Below, in pieces: positions 1 to 6,906 of a stretch of DNA of 8,050 nt. Made by a program: the position numbers and the translations under genes. Source of the DNA: Clostridia bacterium. GTDB lineage: Bacteria > Bacillota > Clostridia > Christensenellales > DTU072. Positions within the stretch are counted from its first letter, which is position 1, and each line of letters begins with the position of its first letter. Where the stretch lies: NCBI GenBank assembly GCA_028703745.1, contig JAQVME010000049.1, forward strand, positions 1 through 8,050, written 5' to 3'. A model generated the notes under the pieces. That model did no database searches, had not been told where the DNA came from, and saw only the letters and a list, made by a program, of their open reading frames with translations.

Positions 1-2
1 TA

Positions 3-143
3 AAAGATAAGTCTTTTGAAGTATTAGAAATAAAACCAGAAACATTAGAGCAACAACCAGTTTGGATGAGCCAAGACACAAAAGCATTTATTCAATTTGC
101 TCAGTTTTTTTCTAAAAACGCAAGTGTTCTGCATTTCTCATAA
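3..143 (+). CDS. Unrecognised C-terminal protein fragment in an AT-rich block
   Basis: This frame is open from the left edge to a TAA at 141-143 and encodes 46 residues with no start in view that must be used. The stretch is hydrophilic and rich in K, E and Q, with motifs such as QQPVWMSQD and FIQFAQFF. The first 120 bases are 30% GC, against 52% for 181-300, and codons are strongly A/T-ending, unlike every gene downstream. I do not recognise a family. The last residues (roughly ASVLHFS) are probably not native, because the same bases read in the next frame look like cotransporter sequence. It may be the tail of a foreign gene, or sequence from another molecule joined by assembly. That it is coding is an inference from the open frame only. 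Confidence 0.3.
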   Translation, partial: KDKSFEVLEIKPETLEQQPVWMSQDTKAFIQFAQFFSKNASVLHFS

Positions 144-1264
144 TGCTGGGATTGACTGTGACCGCCATAATCCAAAGCTCGTCGGCGACCACCGGTATTC
201 TGGTATCTGTCGGAAGCGCGGGATTGCTGGGTATTGAAAGCGCGATTTTTGTTATTATCGGCATGAATATAGGTACGTGTATAACCGCCGTACTGGCGAC
301 TATCGGCACAAATATCAACGCCCGTCGCGCCGCAGCCGTTCATCTAAGTTTCAATTTTATAGGCGCGGCAGTTTTCGGCGTACTTCTTGCTATCCCCGCA
401 ATAAGGAATCCTGTTGTACGGTTGCTCGGCAGCATCGGCAGAACCTTGCCGAACGAAGGCATAGCCGCGCAGATTGCGGCTTTCCATATCGTTTTTAACG
501 TGACTACTACCGCCATGTTGTTGCCGATGACAGATATTCTCGTAAAATTTGCGGTTTGGCTCATTCCCGAAAGGAAGAAGCCGAATGCCAAGGAACTTCG
601 ACTGGAATTTTTGAGCGAAATAACGCTCGAGACGCCTTCGGCGGCCGTCGCACAGACCAAGAAAGAGATTTTGCGTATGGCGGATATGGCAAAAACAAAC
701 CTCGACATTGCCGTAAAAGCCGTTTGCGGCAATTCAGTTGCGCACAAAGAGGATTTTGAAAAACGAGAAAAATACCTTGACTGGCTCAATCAGCAGATAC
801 CGTATTATCTTACCAAGCTCTCCGCCCGCCATCTTTCTTATTCCGACGAAGTCATAATAGGCTCGTATTATCACGTGGTTAGCGACATCGAAAGAATAGG
901 CGATTATGCCGAGAACCTTATGGAAAACACCGAAAAACTCATTGGCACGGGTTTATGCTTTTCGGAGGTAGCCAACAAAGAAATTGCCGACATGTATCAC
1001 AAAATGCTGGAGCTTTATTCGCATTGTATCTCAGGCTTCGAGAATACTGATTTGACGCACATAAAGACAGTAGACAGTCTTGAGGACGAAATAGACGGGA
1101 TGCGTGACAGCCTCAGCGACGCGCACATAAAGAGGCTCAACGAGGGCGTATGCACGGCGCAAACGGGAGCCGTCTATCTAAGCATAATCAGTAATCTCGA
1201 AAGGATTTCCGACCATATGCGCAACATCTTTTACAGCATGAGAAAATATTTGCGTAAAACATAA
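143..1264 (+). CDS. Na+/phosphate cotransporter with PhoU-like domain, N-terminally truncated
   Basis: A NptA/PNaS-type sodium-dependent phosphate symporter fused to a cytoplasmic PhoU-like domain. Family members carry two inverted membrane repeats, each with a QSSSATT signature. Here only the second is present: QSSSATTG at residues 11-18, then GMNIGT and the NARRAAAVH and FHIVFN segments up to about residue 140. The PhoU-like part (about 170-373) has both metal-binding helices, DIERIGDYAEN (248 on; E250, D254) and NLERISDHMRN (351 on; E353, D357). Around 150-200 N-terminal residues normally expected are missing. The frame stays open upstream only to a TAA at 113-115, and residues read there (SAFLI) still look like membrane helix, so the break lies near 115-130. 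No ribosome binding site precedes the ATG at 143, so that codon is probably internal. Either a truncated pseudogene or a gene cut by a misjoin; as it stands it should not transport phosphate. Confidence 0.88.
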   Translation: MLGLTVTAIIQSSSATTGILVSVGSAGLLGIESAIFVIIGMNIGTCITAVLATIGTNINARRAAAVHLSFNFIGAAVFGVLLAIPAIRNPVVRLLGSIGRTLPNEGIAAQIAAFHIVFNVTTTAMLLPMTDILVKFAVWLIPERKKPNAKELRLEFLSEITLETPSAAVAQTKKEILRMADMAKTNLDIAVKAVCGNSVAHKEDFEKREKYLDWLNQQIPYYLTKLSARHLSYSDEVIIGSYYHVVSDIERIGDYAENLMENTEKLIGTGLCFSEVANKEIADMYHKMLELYSHCISGFENTDLTHIKTVDSLEDEIDGMRDSLSDAHIKRLNEGVCTAQTGAVYLSIISNLERISDHMRNIFYSMRKYLRKT

Positions 1265-1277
1265 ACTGTGTTACAAT
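1250..1277 (+). promoter_or_regulatory. Putative sigma-A promoter for cysteine synthase
   Basis: TTGCGT at 1250-1255 and TACAAT at 1272-1277 are separated by 16 bases, with TGT at 1269-1271 forming an extended -10. Transcription would begin near 1284, about 22 bases before the cysteine synthase start. The -35 box lies inside the last codons of the cotransporter gene, and no terminator separates the two genes, so readthrough is also possible. Assigned by consensus only. Confidence 0.5.
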
Positions 1278-1305
1278 TAATTAATGATTATTTTGAGGTG
1301 AAAAA

Positions 1306-2229
1306 ATGAAAATTGCTTCCAGCATAACAGAGCTTATTGGCAGAACTCCGCTGCTTCAACTGAATAACTATATGAAAAAGCACGGTCTGCGCGCCGAACT
1401 GGTGGCAAAGCTGGAATGTTTCAATCCTCTCAGCTCCGTCAAGGACAGAGTGGGCTGCGCCATGCTTGATGACGCCGAGAGAAGAGGTCTGCTGACAAAG
1501 GATACGGTTATCGTTGAGCCGACAAGTGGAAATACGGGTATTGCGCTTGCTTTCGTTGCGGCGGCAAGAGGGTACAGGCTTATATTAACTATGCCCGATA
1601 CTATGAGCGCGGAGAGGCGGTCTATACTTTCGGCGCTGGGCGCAGAAATAGTGCTGACAGAGGGCAAAAACGGCATGAGAGGCGCCATCGCCAAGGCCGA
1701 GGAACTGGCGAAAGAGTATTCGGGATTTATGCCGCAACAGTTTAGCAATGCCGCTAATCCGGAAATACACAGAATAACCACGGCTAAGGAAATAATAGAG
1801 GATACCGAAGGCAAAATCGACATATTTGTTGCCGGAGTAGGCACAGGCGGCACCATAACCGGCGTCGGAGAAACGCTGAAGGCATATAATCCCGCAATAA
1901 AAGTCTTTGCCGTCGAGCCTTGCTCTTCGCCTGTACTTTCGGGAGGAAATTCAGGGCCGCACAGACTCCAAGGAATAGGCGCGGGTTTTGTGCCGGCAGT
2001 ACTTAATACTTCGGTATACGACGGTGTTATTACCGTGAAGGACGAGGACGCATTTGCCGCGGCAAAGGAGCTTGCACGCACGGAAGGCGTACTTGTCGGA
2101 ATATCCTCGGGCGCCGCGCTTTCAGCCGCCACGGGTTTGGCGCGGCTGAGCGAAAATGCAGGCAAAAGGATAGTTGTATTGCTTCCCGATTCGGGAGAAA
2201 GGTACCTTTCTACGGATTTATTTAGATAA
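1306..2229 (+). CDS. cysK: Cysteine synthase (O-acetylserine sulfhydrylase)
   Basis: A PLP-dependent fold-type II enzyme that makes L-cysteine from O-acetylserine and sulfide in the cytoplasm. It is 307 residues long, normal for CysK. The PLP lysine is K46 in SSVKDRVG (43-50). The substrate loop is PTSGNTG (72-78), the phosphate-binding glycine loop is GTGGTITG (179-186), and the C-terminal GISSGAA and PDSGERYLST motifs are intact. There is no C-terminal CBS domain, which argues against cystathionine beta-synthase. The start is set by GAGGTG at 1295-1300, five bases before ATG 1306. It appears to be its own transcription unit with a promoter at 1250-1277; no serine acetyltransferase or sulfur regulator lies beside it. 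CysK and CysM cannot be fully separated by eye, but the loop sequences favour CysK. Confidence 0.95.
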   Translation: MKIASSITELIGRTPLLQLNNYMKKHGLRAELVAKLECFNPLSSVKDRVGCAMLDDAERRGLLTKDTVIVEPTSGNTGIALAFVAAARGYRLILTMPDTMSAERRSILSALGAEIVLTEGKNGMRGAIAKAEELAKEYSGFMPQQFSNAANPEIHRITTAKEIIEDTEGKIDIFVAGVGTGGTITGVGETLKAYNPAIKVFAVEPCSSPVLSGGNSGPHRLQGIGAGFVPAVLNTSVYDGVITVKDEDAFAAAKELARTEGVLVGISSGAALSAATGLARLSENAGKRIVVLLPDSGERYLSTDLFR

Positions 2230-2254
2230 AATAGATTTTATTCCTCTTTCCCTA

Positions 2255-2283
2255 TTGAAAAAATAGAACATTTATGTTATTTT
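2255..2283 (+). promoter_or_regulatory. Putative promoter of the SDR-CPBP-SDR operon
   Basis: TTGAAA at 2255-2260 is followed after 17 bases by TATTTT at 2278-2283, with TGT at 2275-2277 as an extended -10. The predicted start point is near 2290, leaving a very short leader containing the GGAGG at 2292-2296. The surrounding 2230-2285 is AT-rich and has no convincing terminator for the gene upstream. Consensus match only. Confidence 0.45.
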
Positions 2284-2304
2284 TGGGGTATGGAGGATTT
2301 TTAT

Positions 2305-3321
2305 ATGGAAAAAGCTTTGATTACGGGTGTATGCGGCTTTGTGGGGGCGCATCTCGCTAACCTTCTTGTTGAAGACGGTTATGAGGTAGTAGGAGTTGAC
2401 GTTTCTGATAAGACGAGGAATGTTGAGCTCGCGCAACACATAAAAGACGGCAAGGTCACGATATATAAGGGCAGCTTGACAGACTTCGACTTTTCCGTCA
2501 TTGGAAAGACGGAGTATGTCTTTCAAATAGCCGGTAAGGTCAGCGCCTGGGGCGACATAGCCGAATTCAACCGCATAAACGTAGACGGCACAAAAAGAGT
2601 CATTGACTACGCAAAGAGCGTGGGCGCAAAGGTCGTGGTGTATCTTAGTTCTACAGCCGTATACGGCTATAACGGATACACAAACCTCAAGGAAGAGGCG
2701 CCCAAACGCCCGATGGACAATCCGTATTCACTGTCCAAGCTTGCCGCCGAAAACATGGTCATGTCCTATTGCCGTGAGATAGCGCAAAACTTCGTTGTCA
2801 TACGTCCGGGCAACGTTTTTGGCGAATACGACATGACTTCTTCATACGACCTTTACCGTCTTGTCGAAAAAGAAAAAATGCCCGTCATAGACAAGGGCAA
2901 ATACATAAGCTGTTTTGTATACGTCAAGAACCTCGTCAAGGGCATTGTCGGAGCAGCGACAACACCCGAAGCCTACAATGAGGATTACAATTTGACTGAC
3001 GGTTGCGGAGAAACCTTGCGGGAATACCTCGCCTGCGTTGCCGAGGCGCTGGGCAAAAAAGCGCGTTTTGTCAGCGTGCCTTCGCCGCTCTCAAAACTTA
3101 CGGCACGTACCGTGGAGGGCTTTTATCGTCTTTTCCGCATAAAATCCATGCCCCTTATTACGATGTTTTCGGTGCTGCAAAACTGCTCCGATTACCATTT
3201 CTCGATAGAAAAGGCGGCGAGCAGGTTCGGCTATGCGCCCTCTATTACACTCGAGCAGGGCACGAGGAACACCGCGGCATGGTATCTTACTATGCCTAAG
3301 GACATAAAAGTGAAGAGGTAA
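2305..3321 (+). CDS. NAD-dependent extended SDR, 3-beta-HSD/OleD-like
   Basis: An extended short-chain dehydrogenase of 338 residues. The N-terminal Rossmann motif is GVCGFVG (G8, G11, G14), and D32 at the end of the second strand indicates NAD(H) preference. The active site is S116/T117 with Y141 and K145 in YSLSK. The segment AGKVSAWGD and the later RPGNVFGEYD resemble the 3-beta-hydroxysteroid dehydrogenase / OleD / dihydroflavonol reductase branch rather than nucleotide-sugar epimerases; the actual substrate is unknown. I chose ATG 2305 over the in-frame ATG at 2290 because GGAGG (2292-2296) sits eight bases before 2305 and overlaps the upstream ATG, which also falls at the predicted transcription start. 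The stop is followed three bases later by the next start, so it is the first gene of a three-gene operon. Confidence 0.88.
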   Translation: MEKALITGVCGFVGAHLANLLVEDGYEVVGVDVSDKTRNVELAQHIKDGKVTIYKGSLTDFDFSVIGKTEYVFQIAGKVSAWGDIAEFNRINVDGTKRVIDYAKSVGAKVVVYLSSTAVYGYNGYTNLKEEAPKRPMDNPYSLSKLAAENMVMSYCREIAQNFVVIRPGNVFGEYDMTSSYDLYRLVEKEKMPVIDKGKYISCFVYVKNLVKGIVGAATTPEAYNEDYNLTDGCGETLREYLACVAEALGKKARFVSVPSPLSKLTARTVEGFYRLFRIKSMPLITMFSVLQNCSDYHFSIEKAASRFGYAPSITLEQGTRNTAAWYLTMPKDIKVKR

Positions 3322-3324
3322 GCC

Positions 3325-4065
3325 GTGACAGAAAAAATTAAAACTCAGTTCAAAAGTCTTTTTGAAGGCGCCGACCGCAAAGCTGTCTTTGCAGTATTAT
3401 GGATGACATTAGTCATTACGCTATATTTTTATTTCGGCATACAGGACTTCTTTGAAAAAAGCTTCGGGCGTTTTTTTAGCTCTCCCGCGGAGCTTGTTTA
3501 TTACAAATACGTGTATCACAATTTCGCCGCGTTTTTCTTTTTCTTTGTGCTGACCGCGCCTTTTTCTGTATTTGTACTCAAGAACAGCGCCGAAGAAACG
3601 GGCTTGAAATTGCCGAAAAAAAAGCTTTCGCTAAAGATAATGCTTGCCGCGCTGATTATTGCGCCGCTTGCCGGACTGTCCGCCGCCGTGGACACCGAGA
3701 TGGCGGCGATGTATCCGTTGGGCGGGGAAATGATATTCTACAGCGCCGGATTCTTTTTGCTGTATTATGTGTCATATATTGCGTATTACTTTGGTTGGGA
3801 ATACCTTTTCAGAGGCTTTGGGTTCTTTAATATAAGCAGAAAGTACGGCGGGGCGCTTGCTATTGCCGTAACCACTATGGTTTCCGCTTTGATACATTCA
3901 AGTATCGCAGGCTTCGGAAAGCCCTTTACCGAAACCTTTTCGGCGATATTCGGCGGCATATTGTTCGGCTTCATCGCGTACAAAACAAAATCGATATATC
4001 CGGCGTTTATGATACACTTGACTTTGGGCTTTAGCATGGATATGCTTATCAGACTGCTGGCATAG
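3325..4065 (+). CDS. CPBP-family (CAAX protease-like) integral membrane protein
   Basis: A 246-residue multi-pass membrane protein with about seven hydrophobic stretches (roughly 19-40, 64-85, 103-122, 137-158, 176-198, 206-222, 223-246). The C-terminal half matches the CPBP/Abi intramembrane protease family: GWEYLFRG (W158, E159, R163), then H191 in SALIHSS, E203, and H231 in MIHLTLG. In the usual motif EExxxR the first glutamate is replaced by W158. A WE..FRG form exists in a recognisable subfamily, so this need not mean loss of function, but protease activity is unproven. The start is GTG at 3325, supported by AGAGG at 3314-3318 inside the end of the upstream gene. The gene is coupled on both sides: three bases after the first SDR, and its stop overlaps the ribosome binding site of the second. 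Family members process prenylated or leader peptides, or act as membrane chaperones. Confidence 0.87.
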   Translation: MTEKIKTQFKSLFEGADRKAVFAVLWMTLVITLYFYFGIQDFFEKSFGRFFSSPAELVYYKYVYHNFAAFFFFFVLTAPFSVFVLKNSAEETGLKLPKKKLSLKIMLAALIIAPLAGLSAAVDTEMAAMYPLGGEMIFYSAGFFLLYYVSYIAYYFGWEYLFRGFGFFNISRKYGGALAIAVTTMVSALIHSSIAGFGKPFTETFSAIFGGILFGFIAYKTKSIYPAFMIHLTLGFSMDMLIRLLA

Positions 4066-4069
4066 GAGG
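4064..4069 (+). promoter_or_regulatory. Ribosome binding site overlapping the CPBP stop codon
   Basis: AGGAGG begins within the TAG stop (4063-4065) and ends four bases before ATG 4074. This fixes the start of the downstream SDR and indicates translational coupling between the two genes. Confidence 0.8.
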
Positions 4070-4073
4070 CTAC

Positions 4074-4862
4074 ATGGAAAAGATTGCTGTTATTTCGGGC
4101 GCGTCCTCGGGAATAGGCAAAGAGACGGCGCTACTGCTTGCAAAAAGCGGGTATAGGGTTTTTGGACTCAACCGCACTGCGTCGGATATAAGCGGCGTCG
4201 AGTTCGTTAAGACTGACATTACCGACAATGAGAGCATAAAAAGCGCTATAGCATATATAGCCGCCAAGGTAGGGCGTATCGACTTACTTGTCAACAATGC
4301 CGGTATGGGTATATCAGGAAGCATTGAGCACACGCCGTCGGAGAGAGCGGCATACATATTCGACGTCAATTTTTTCGGAGCTTTCGAGTTGACTAAGGCC
4401 GCCTTGCCGCATATGAAAAAAAGCGGCGGCAGGATCATAAATGTCAGCTCGCTTGCAGCTGTCATATATTTGCCCTTCCAAGGCTTTTATTCGGCGACTA
4501 AGGCCGCCGTCAATCTGCTTTTCTCGGCGCTTCAGCTCGAGGTTAAGCCTTTCGGCATCTCCGTCACAAACGTTATGCCCGGTGACATCAAAACGGGGTT
4601 CACATCCAATAGAAGAAAGAACGAGGACGATGAGGGAGATTATGCCGAAAGAATAAAAAAATCAGTTGCCGTAATGGAAAAAGACGAGCAGCGCGGTATG
4701 CCTCCGTCGGCAGTAGCCGCTTGTATCCTCAAGCAGGCGAAAGCAAGAAAGCCGAGGCTTAACGTAGCCGTCGGCGGAAAATACAAAATAATAGCTTTTC
4801 TGGCAAAAATCTTGCCCTCCGGCTTAATAAACAAGCTGATATATGCGATTTACGGAGGCTGA
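4074..4862 (+). CDS. Classical short-chain dehydrogenase/reductase (SDR)
   Basis: A 262-residue classical SDR. The cofactor motif GASSGIG spans 9-15, and R34 after the second strand suggests NADP(H). NNAG lies at 74-77, the structural N99 is present, and the catalytic set is S126, Y139 and K143 (YSATK). The post-catalytic MPGDIKTGF segment is normal. The last ~25 residues are hydrophobic and may form a membrane-facing helix, as in several lipid-active SDRs. The substrate cannot be told from sequence. As the third gene of the operon after an NAD-type SDR and a membrane protein, it may act on the same membrane-associated or lipid-like substrate; that is an inference from gene order. The stop lies four bases from the stop of a convergent gene, and no terminator is visible between them. 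Confidence 0.92.
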   Translation: MEKIAVISGASSGIGKETALLLAKSGYRVFGLNRTASDISGVEFVKTDITDNESIKSAIAYIAAKVGRIDLLVNNAGMGISGSIEHTPSERAAYIFDVNFFGAFELTKAALPHMKKSGGRIINVSSLAAVIYLPFQGFYSATKAAVNLLFSALQLEVKPFGISVTNVMPGDIKTGFTSNRRKNEDDEGDYAERIKKSVAVMEKDEQRGMPPSAVAACILKQAKARKPRLNVAVGGKYKIIAFLAKILPSGLINKLIYAIYGG

Positions 4863-4866
4863 TTCT

Positions 4867-6303
4867 TTATAAATCCAAGTCCTCTGTCGCAGGACCTACG
4901 ATGAGCTTTCCGTGAATGTCAAATCTCGAGCCGTGGCAGGGGCAGTCCCAGGTCTTTGTGTTGGGGTTGAATTGCAACTGGCATTTCAAATGCTTGCACA
5001 GCGCCTCGCAGATATGCAGCTCGCCGTCGCTATCTTTGTAGACGGCTTTTTTTCTGCCGTTATGCAAGACGATATCGCCGCTATCCGGCAACAGTTCAGC
5101 ATCTGTTATTGAAGGCACGGAGATGGGCTTAATAATTAAATTGTTGACCGTAGACAGCGCGTTGTTGAGGAAAGAACCCGTTTGTGTTTTTTTCCTGAAC
5201 GGGCTGAAAAGCGGCTGGAACTTGTTCTTTTTGCCGTTTATTATATCCCTGAGCACGCAAGCGCCCGCCATGGCGTTGGTCATACCCCACTTGTTAAAGC
5301 CGGTTATGACGTATAAGCCATTGTCGTTTTTGTTGTAGGCGCCGACCAGCGGCACACCGTCAAAGGTGACGCAGTCGTTCGCCGACCAGCGATGCGTAGT
5401 TTTTGATGCGCCGAAACTCTCTGCGGCTTTTTCTTCCAGTCTGTCGTATTTTCTGTCCTCGTCGACTCTGCCCGACCTGTGGTCAAGTCCGCCGATTATT
5501 ATGTTGTCCTCGTATTGGCGGTACGTCAATGAATTTTGCAAATCCCCTTGGTACATAGCCTCAAGCGTATGCGCCGTTTTTATGGCGATAGTGTAGGAGT
5601 GGGACTTATACATTTTGAGGAAGTAGAAGCCCGGCACATCAATGATGGGAAAGCCCGTGGCTATGATAATTCTGTCGGCTTTTATTACGGCATCCTTTGA
5701 ATAAAGTATTCTATCTTTCACGTCAACCTTTAGAATACGCGTATTTTCTATTATTTCAAAATTTTTCGGCAGCCCTTCGAGAAACTCGAGCGGATTGAAA
5801 TGCGCCTGACGGGGCAGTTTTATTGCGCCCAAAGTATGGACTTTCAGCAAGGTTGAGGCGCCGATGAACTCGGCGGGCGCGCCAGAGGCTTTCAGCGCGT
5901 CGTACTCCGTCATAAGCTTTTCAATATTTTTCGTCGTGAATAAAAAGCTGTCGCTACGCGTAAAATGACAGCTTATGCCGTGCTTGCTTATTATCCTTTC
6001 GTATTCGTCTATGGCATCGCGCTGGCTTTCATAATACAGCGCCGCCTTCTGGACGCTTTCTTTTGAAAGGTCGCAGTACAAGTATCCTTGAAGACAGTCC
6101 ATATGCGCAGTGGTGTTGTGCGTCGTGCCGGCATAGAGCCTTTCGGCTTCCAAAAGAGTAACATTGATACCCTTTTCGGCTAGTTGGTAAGCCGTAAGCA
6201 CTCCGGCGATGCCGCCGCCAACTACGACGGTATCACATTTCTTTTCGCCTTTGAAACCTGCGCCCGCGGCTTTGTAATTATAATTCCATATTGAATGTTG
6301 CAT
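4867..6303 (-). CDS. FAD-dependent oxidoreductase with C-terminal Rieske [2Fe-2S] domain (YhfW-like)
   Basis: A 478-residue protein combining a DAO-type flavoprotein with a Rieske iron-sulfur domain, the arrangement of Bacillus subtilis YhfW. The FAD loop is VVGGGIAG (G29, G31, G34), followed by the LLEAERLYAGTT segment that binds the ADP ribose; ITGFNKWGM near 340 is the C-terminal FAD contact. The Rieske ligands are C436 and H438 (CKH) and C454 and H457 (CPCH). C441 and C456 match the extra disulfide pair of high-potential respiratory Rieske proteins. No signal peptide is seen, so it is probably cytoplasmic. The physiological substrate of this family is not known to me. The start at 6303 follows the IWNYN opening typical of the family but has only a weak upstream purine run and no AGGAGG. 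The gene is separated from the coat genes by the terminator at 6367-6404. Confidence 0.92.
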   Translation of the reverse strand: MQHSIWNYNYKAAGAGFKGEKKCDTVVVGGGIAGVLTAYQLAEKGINVTLLEAERLYAGTTHNTTAHMDCLQGYLYCDLSKESVQKAALYYESQRDAIDEYERIISKHGISCHFTRSDSFLFTTKNIEKLMTEYDALKASGAPAEFIGASTLLKVHTLGAIKLPRQAHFNPLEFLEGLPKNFEIIENTRILKVDVKDRILYSKDAVIKADRIIIATGFPIIDVPGFYFLKMYKSHSYTIAIKTAHTLEAMYQGDLQNSLTYRQYEDNIIIGGLDHRSGRVDEDRKYDRLEEKAAESFGASKTTHRWSANDCVTFDGVPLVGAYNKNDNGLYVITGFNKWGMTNAMAGACVLRDIINGKKNKFQPLFSPFRKKTQTGSFLNNALSTVNNLIIKPISVPSITDAELLPDSGDIVLHNGRKKAVYKDSDGELHICEALCKHLKCQLQFNPNTKTWDCPCHGSRFDIHGKLIVGPATEDLDL

Positions 6304-6366
6304 ATGAAGTATTCTTGAACATTTAGATTTTTTTATACATATAAAGCTATCTCTATAAAATATTAG
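6304..6366 (-). promoter_or_regulatory. AT-rich leader of the FAD/Rieske gene, promoter not resolved
   Basis: This short AT-rich gap between the coat-operon terminator and the flavoprotein start must hold the gene's promoter if it is expressed on its own. On the minus strand a TATAAA near 6333-6338 could be a -10, but the best upstream hexamer (TTTATA) is a poor -35. No operator or riboswitch is visible. Confidence 0.25.
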
Positions 6367-6404
6367 AGAAAAGAAAAAGGGGCTGCGCTTGCCGGCGTAG
6401 CCCC
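6367..6404 (-). terminator. Intrinsic terminator of the spore coat operon
   Basis: A 10-base-pair GC-rich stem (6379-6388 with 6395-6404, one G-U pair) encloses a 6-base loop. On the minus strand it is followed by a T-rich tract, the complement of the A-run at 6368-6378. It lies about 20 bases beyond the coat gene stop at 6426 and upstream of the flavoprotein start, so it ends the coat transcript. The plus-strand side of the stem lacks a T-tract directly after it. Confidence 0.88.
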
Positions 6405-6425
6405 GTATATAAAGATATTTCTTTT

Positions 6426-6686
6426 TCAGGCCTTATTCGGTGAATAGGTGTTTTTGACGTCGTTAATTGCCTGCGTCTTTGCATCCTTGAGCGGATAATA
6501 CCCCTTCGACTGCATTTTTTGGAACAGCTCAAACTGTTGCTTGGCTATGGTTTCCATATTGCCTTGAAGTATGCTGCGCAGTTGCGCCGTCGAGCCCTCG
6601 GGCAAGAAGGTGCCGTATACCTTCATAATGTCTTTTTCTTGCATTAACACGTCCATTAATGCGTCTTGGTCGTTCAATTTTCCCAT
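6426..6686 (-). CDS. CotF-type spore coat protein
   Basis: An 86-residue protein of the Coat_F family, small helical ferritin-like proteins associated with the endospore coat. The visible signature is LNDQDALMDVLMQEKDIMK near the start, an amphipathic helix repeat, and the QFELFQKMQSKGYYP segment that is characteristic of clostridial coat F homologues. There are no membrane segments or signal peptide. A near-perfect AAGGAGG (6691-6697) precedes the ATG by four bases and overlaps the stop codon of the preceding gene, so the two are co-transcribed and coupled. A strong terminator follows. Expression is expected in the mother cell during sporulation, on family grounds; I could not identify a sporulation sigma promoter. 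Confidence 0.88.
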   Translation of the reverse strand: MGKLNDQDALMDVLMQEKDIMKVYGTFLPEGSTAQLRSILQGNMETIAKQQFELFQKMQSKGYYPLKDAKTQAINDVKNTYSPNKA

Positions 6687-6695
6687 AAATCCTCC

Positions 6696-6893
6696 TTATT
6701 GTTCGTTCAAGAAATTGTAGAGCGCCATGAAATTGTTCGAATGGTTCTGCTCGAGCATTTTGCATATGCCCTTTGAAACAGGGTCAGACAGCGTTTCCGA
6801 GTACATTTGGCTCTTCTGAGTCGCCCATTTTTCATAAGCCAGAAGGTCTGACAACAAACTTAAATCCTTTTCCGATAACGATATTTTGCTCAT
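6696..6893 (-). CDS. Small spore coat-associated helical protein
   Basis: A 65-residue, almost entirely helical protein beginning MSKISLSEKDLSLLSDLLAYEK. It resembles the short companion proteins that sit immediately before CotF-type coat genes in Clostridia, and it shares the helix pattern (SEKDL, then YSETLSDP, then EQNHSNNF) of one half of a ferritin-like bundle. It is the first gene of a two-gene operon, nine bases before the next start. Its AGGAGG (6907-6912 on the plus strand) is 13 bases from the ATG, which is longer than usual; an ATT codon sits at a better distance, but no normal start codon does. The spore coat role is inferred from sequence resemblance and the partner gene. Confidence 0.75.
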   Translation of the reverse strand: MSKISLSEKDLSLLSDLLAYEKWATQKSQMYSETLSDPVSKGICKMLEQNHSNNFMALYNFLNEQ

Positions 6894-6906
6894 GTTTTTA
6901 ATGAAT

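Noticed and set aside
1368..2165. Long minus-strand open frame opposite cysK
   Set aside because: It is a shadow of the cysteine synthase gene: Ser/Pro-rich low-complexity translation with no motif and no ribosome binding site, while the plus-strand frame has every catalytic motif.
2229..2265. Inverted repeats (ATAAAAT/ATTTTAT and CTATT/AATAG) after cysK as a terminator
   Set aside because: Stems are AT-only or five pairs with no following T-run; too weak to call.
2290..2304. In-frame ATG at 2290 as start of the first SDR
   Set aside because: It overlaps the GGAGG at 2292-2296, falls at the predicted transcription start, and adds five residues (MEDFY) before the Rossmann strand; ATG 2305 has proper spacing.
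4879..4895. Small inverted repeat GTCCT/AGGAC as a terminator between the convergent genes
   Set aside because: Only five base pairs with a 7-base loop, no T-tract on either strand, and it lies inside the FAD/Rieske coding region.
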